From Flavobacterium lacisediminis (GTDB lineage Bacteria; Bacteroidota; Bacteroidia; Flavobacteriales; Flavobacteriaceae), in NCBI RefSeq assembly GCF_025909975.1, contig NZ_JAPCIO010000007.1, positions 62,345-126,344 of the forward strand: a stretch of DNA of 64,000 bases, written 5' to 3'. The position numbers and the translations under genes were made by a program. The notes under the pieces are model-generated. The model saw nothing but the letters and a program-made list of their open reading frames with translations. It was not told the origin of the DNA and ran no database searches. This document shows, piece after piece, positions 63,101 to 64,000 of the stretch. Each line of letters begins with the position of its first letter. Within the stretch, counting starts at the first letter, position 1.

Positions 63101-64000
63101 CTACTCCAGAAAGCGATAAAATTGGGATAAATACAATCAAAATAATTAACTGACCAAATATGGCCGAATTCATCATTTTAGAAGCACTTTTATACGTGAT
63201 TTGATCAATTTCATATTGACGTTCTTTTTTATCCAAACCAACTAAATGACTTGACTTACTTACGATTTGAAAAGCAATGAATTCTACAATAATGACGGCT
63301 CCATCAATAATAATTCCGAAATCGATTGCTCCTAAACTCATTAAGTTGGCATCAATATTAAAAATATTCATAAACGAAATTGCAAACAACAAACAAAGTG
63401 GAATTACTGAAGCAACAACCAATCCAGAACGCCAGTTACCTAGTAAAAGAACGACAACAAAAATTACGATTAAACAACCTAAAATTAAGTTCTCTGCAAC
63501 GGTAAATGTTGTTTTTCCTACTAATTCACTTCGTTCTAAGAATCCGTTGATGTAAACGCCATCTGGTAATGTTTTTTCAATTTCTGCTACTCTATGTTTT
63601 ACATCTTCAATTACTTTTTTTGAATTTCCATCTTTAAGCATCATGACTTGTCCTAATACTTTTTCTCCTTCTCCATTTCCAGTTATCGCACCAAAACGAT
63701 TGGCATGACCAAATTGCACTTTCGCTACATTTTTAATGTAAATTGGAGTTCCTGATTCATTTTTAACGACAATATTTTCAATATCTTCAATTGAGTTGAC
63801 TTTTCCTTCACCACGAATAAAATAACTTTCATTGGTTTTTTCAATATACGAACCTCCTGCAATGCTGTTATTTTTTTCTAAAGCTGTAAACACATCAGAA
63901 GTTGAAATATTCATTGCCTTTAAACTAGCTGAATTAATAGCAATTTCATACTGTTTTAAATAACCTCCCCAAGTATTAATTTCAACAACTCCTTTTATTC
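60186..64000 (-). CDS. CusA/CzcA heavy-metal RND pump fused to TolC-like channel (5' cut)
   Basis: The frame continues past the ATG at 63914 to the right edge of the window (IKGVVEINTWGGYLKQYEI), so the gene is cut at its 5' end. The first ~880 visible residues are an HME-type RND pump: LGAIDFGIIIDGAVIIVEF with the proton-relay Asp, GGEFIPQLDEGDFVIQP, and GIAVLNGIVLIEHFKEL. The last ~360 residues are a TolC/OMF-like domain starting with its own signal-like segment (NNIIIFLLFSSLLGYSQQ) and long coiled coils. Such fusions are common in Flavobacteriaceae. It exports Cu, Ag, Co, Zn or Cd; the ion is not readable here. Confidence 0.88.
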   Translation of the reverse strand, partial: IKGVVEINTWGGYLKQYEIAINSASLKAMNISTSDVFTALEKNNSIAGGSYIEKTNESYFIRGEGKVNSIEDIENIVVKNESGTPIYIKNVAKVQFGHANRFGAITGNGEGEKVLGQVMMLKDGNSKKVIEDVKHRVAEIEKTLPDGVYINGFLERSELVGKTTFTVAENLILGCLIVIFVVVLLLGNWRSGLVVASVIPLCLLFAISFMNIFNIDANLMSLGAIDFGIIIDGAVIIVEFIAFQIVSKSSHLVGLDKKERQYEIDQITYKSASKMMNSAIFGQLIILIVFIPILSLSGVEGKMFKPMAMTFSFALLGAMLFCFTYVPVAASLFLKPQKENPNSFSQRLINKLNSWYLPVIKWALHNTKKVLYGAVALLFMAIALFSTMGGEFIPQLDEGDFVIQPVLKTGTSLSKTIETTTKIENIILKNFPEVEQVVSRIGAAEVPTDPMSMEESDVIIKLKPKSEWVSADSKDELADKIKEALEKQIPNMEIEFTQPIEMRFNELISGSRSDVAIKIFGEDLDILAKKAHEVEKTIRNVEGASDIIIEKTEGLPQMFVQYDRSKIARYGLNIADLNEMIALGFAGKVVGNVFEGEKRFDMVIRLDKTNRTDIEDLRNLYVSTPNGEQIPLRELAKIEYTEGPAKISRDNTNRRIVVGINVRNRDLQSVVDDVKKIIEAKVDLPPGYRVTYGGQFENLESAKARLMIAVPIALFLIFILLHFAFGSIKEAMMVYTAIPLSAVGGILFLWMRDLPFSISAGVGFIALFGIAVLNGIVLIEHFKELKHSGMKNMNELILKGTTDRLRPVLLTAAAAALGFLPMAISTGAGAEVQRPLATVVIGGLITATLLTLIVLPVLFKIYDEKEEKKLKFKKMKNNNIIIFLLFSSLLGYSQQSNPELDSLVSKAITNNKNIKSGQLQVDKAKVAIKLAYDFEKTNVYYSYDQNNLALNNQPLKVFGAQQSFAFPTVYGAQRKVNSAEYEKEKAGFEIQKNKLSLEVSKVYHEIVYLKHQEKLYQYLDSLYQNFSKASDRRFELGETNYLEKITAEAKFRQIRTKLSQIDKTKAAQLELLQSLVQSDEKIVVESSEIKPLINLKNTSSKELYTSYLESVTKKYKSNESLQKQNWLPNLNLEYFQGKNTGISQSLYGFQVGLSVPILFNGNIAKSKVAKLESQAWEQQKQNEQTKIDAYINQKSSELNQYQQAIDYYNQYGKKVSEEIIKVANSSYKHGEIDFFQYILSLENATTIQVEYLDAVIQYNKTQLDLQYINL

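Noticed and set aside
60186..64000. A frameshift or missing stop joining separate pump and TolC genes
   Set aside because: The frame is open through the junction without odd codons, and fused CusA-TolC proteins are common in Flavobacteriaceae.

Overview
The window looks like the chromosome of a Flavobacterium or a close relative (Bacteroidota). The DNA is AT-rich, promoters fit the Bacteroidota form (TTG, about 17-21 bases, TAnnTTTG), and the gene content is typical of the group: bacillithiol BshA, DUF3667 and DCC proteins, fused E1 dehydrogenase, fused CusA-TolC, and a his operon with a His-rich leader peptide.

Positions 1-1348 hold a small membrane protein, a partial conserved protein and a LysR regulator. 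Positions 1478-18295 are the accessory heart of the window. Read on the minus strand from 16.4 kb down to 1.5 kb they encode RtcB RNA ligase, an RlaP-type nucleotidyltransferase, a HamA/HamB (Hachiman-like) nuclease-helicase pair, a second RlaP-type nucleotidyltransferase, a 144-residue partner protein, a 1687-residue DUF4132 protein, two tandem leader-ORF/terminator units, an array of tRNA-like genes, and a slipin (SPFH) protein. Divergent from rtcB lie an HD-domain protein and a WYL regulator. I read this as an RNA-repair/antiphage locus.

The array holds five tRNA-like units in normal order (Asn GTT, Arg ACG, Asp GTC, Pro TGG and a D-armless Tyr GTA). Two more appear circularly permuted: T-arm, acceptor 3' strand, a 2-3 nt loop, acceptor 5' strand, D-arm, anticodon stem. 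One has its ends in the anticodon loop; the other carries a Lys TTT anticodon arm. A near-identical 25-bp palindrome lies in the array and over the HD-WYL promoter, which suggests common regulation by the WYL protein.

Positions 18451-33410 are mostly core genes: fused E1 dehydrogenase, a 2OG-Fe(II) oxygenase, an eIF1/SUI1 protein, a nucleoside phosphorylase, small enzymes including a DinB gene broken by an in-frame stop, envelope proteins, Ung, MutS2 and chorismate synthase. Positions 33566-50611 carry envelope lipoproteins, BshA, a GH3/beta-lactamase-like fusion, SerB, Fe-S oxidoreductase subunits, an MCE protein, two tandem amidases and an LptD-like protein. Positions 51012-58530 are the complete his operon (hisG-D-C-B-H-A-F-IE) behind a His-codon attenuator. 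The window ends in a heavy-metal RND efflux operon cut by the right edge.
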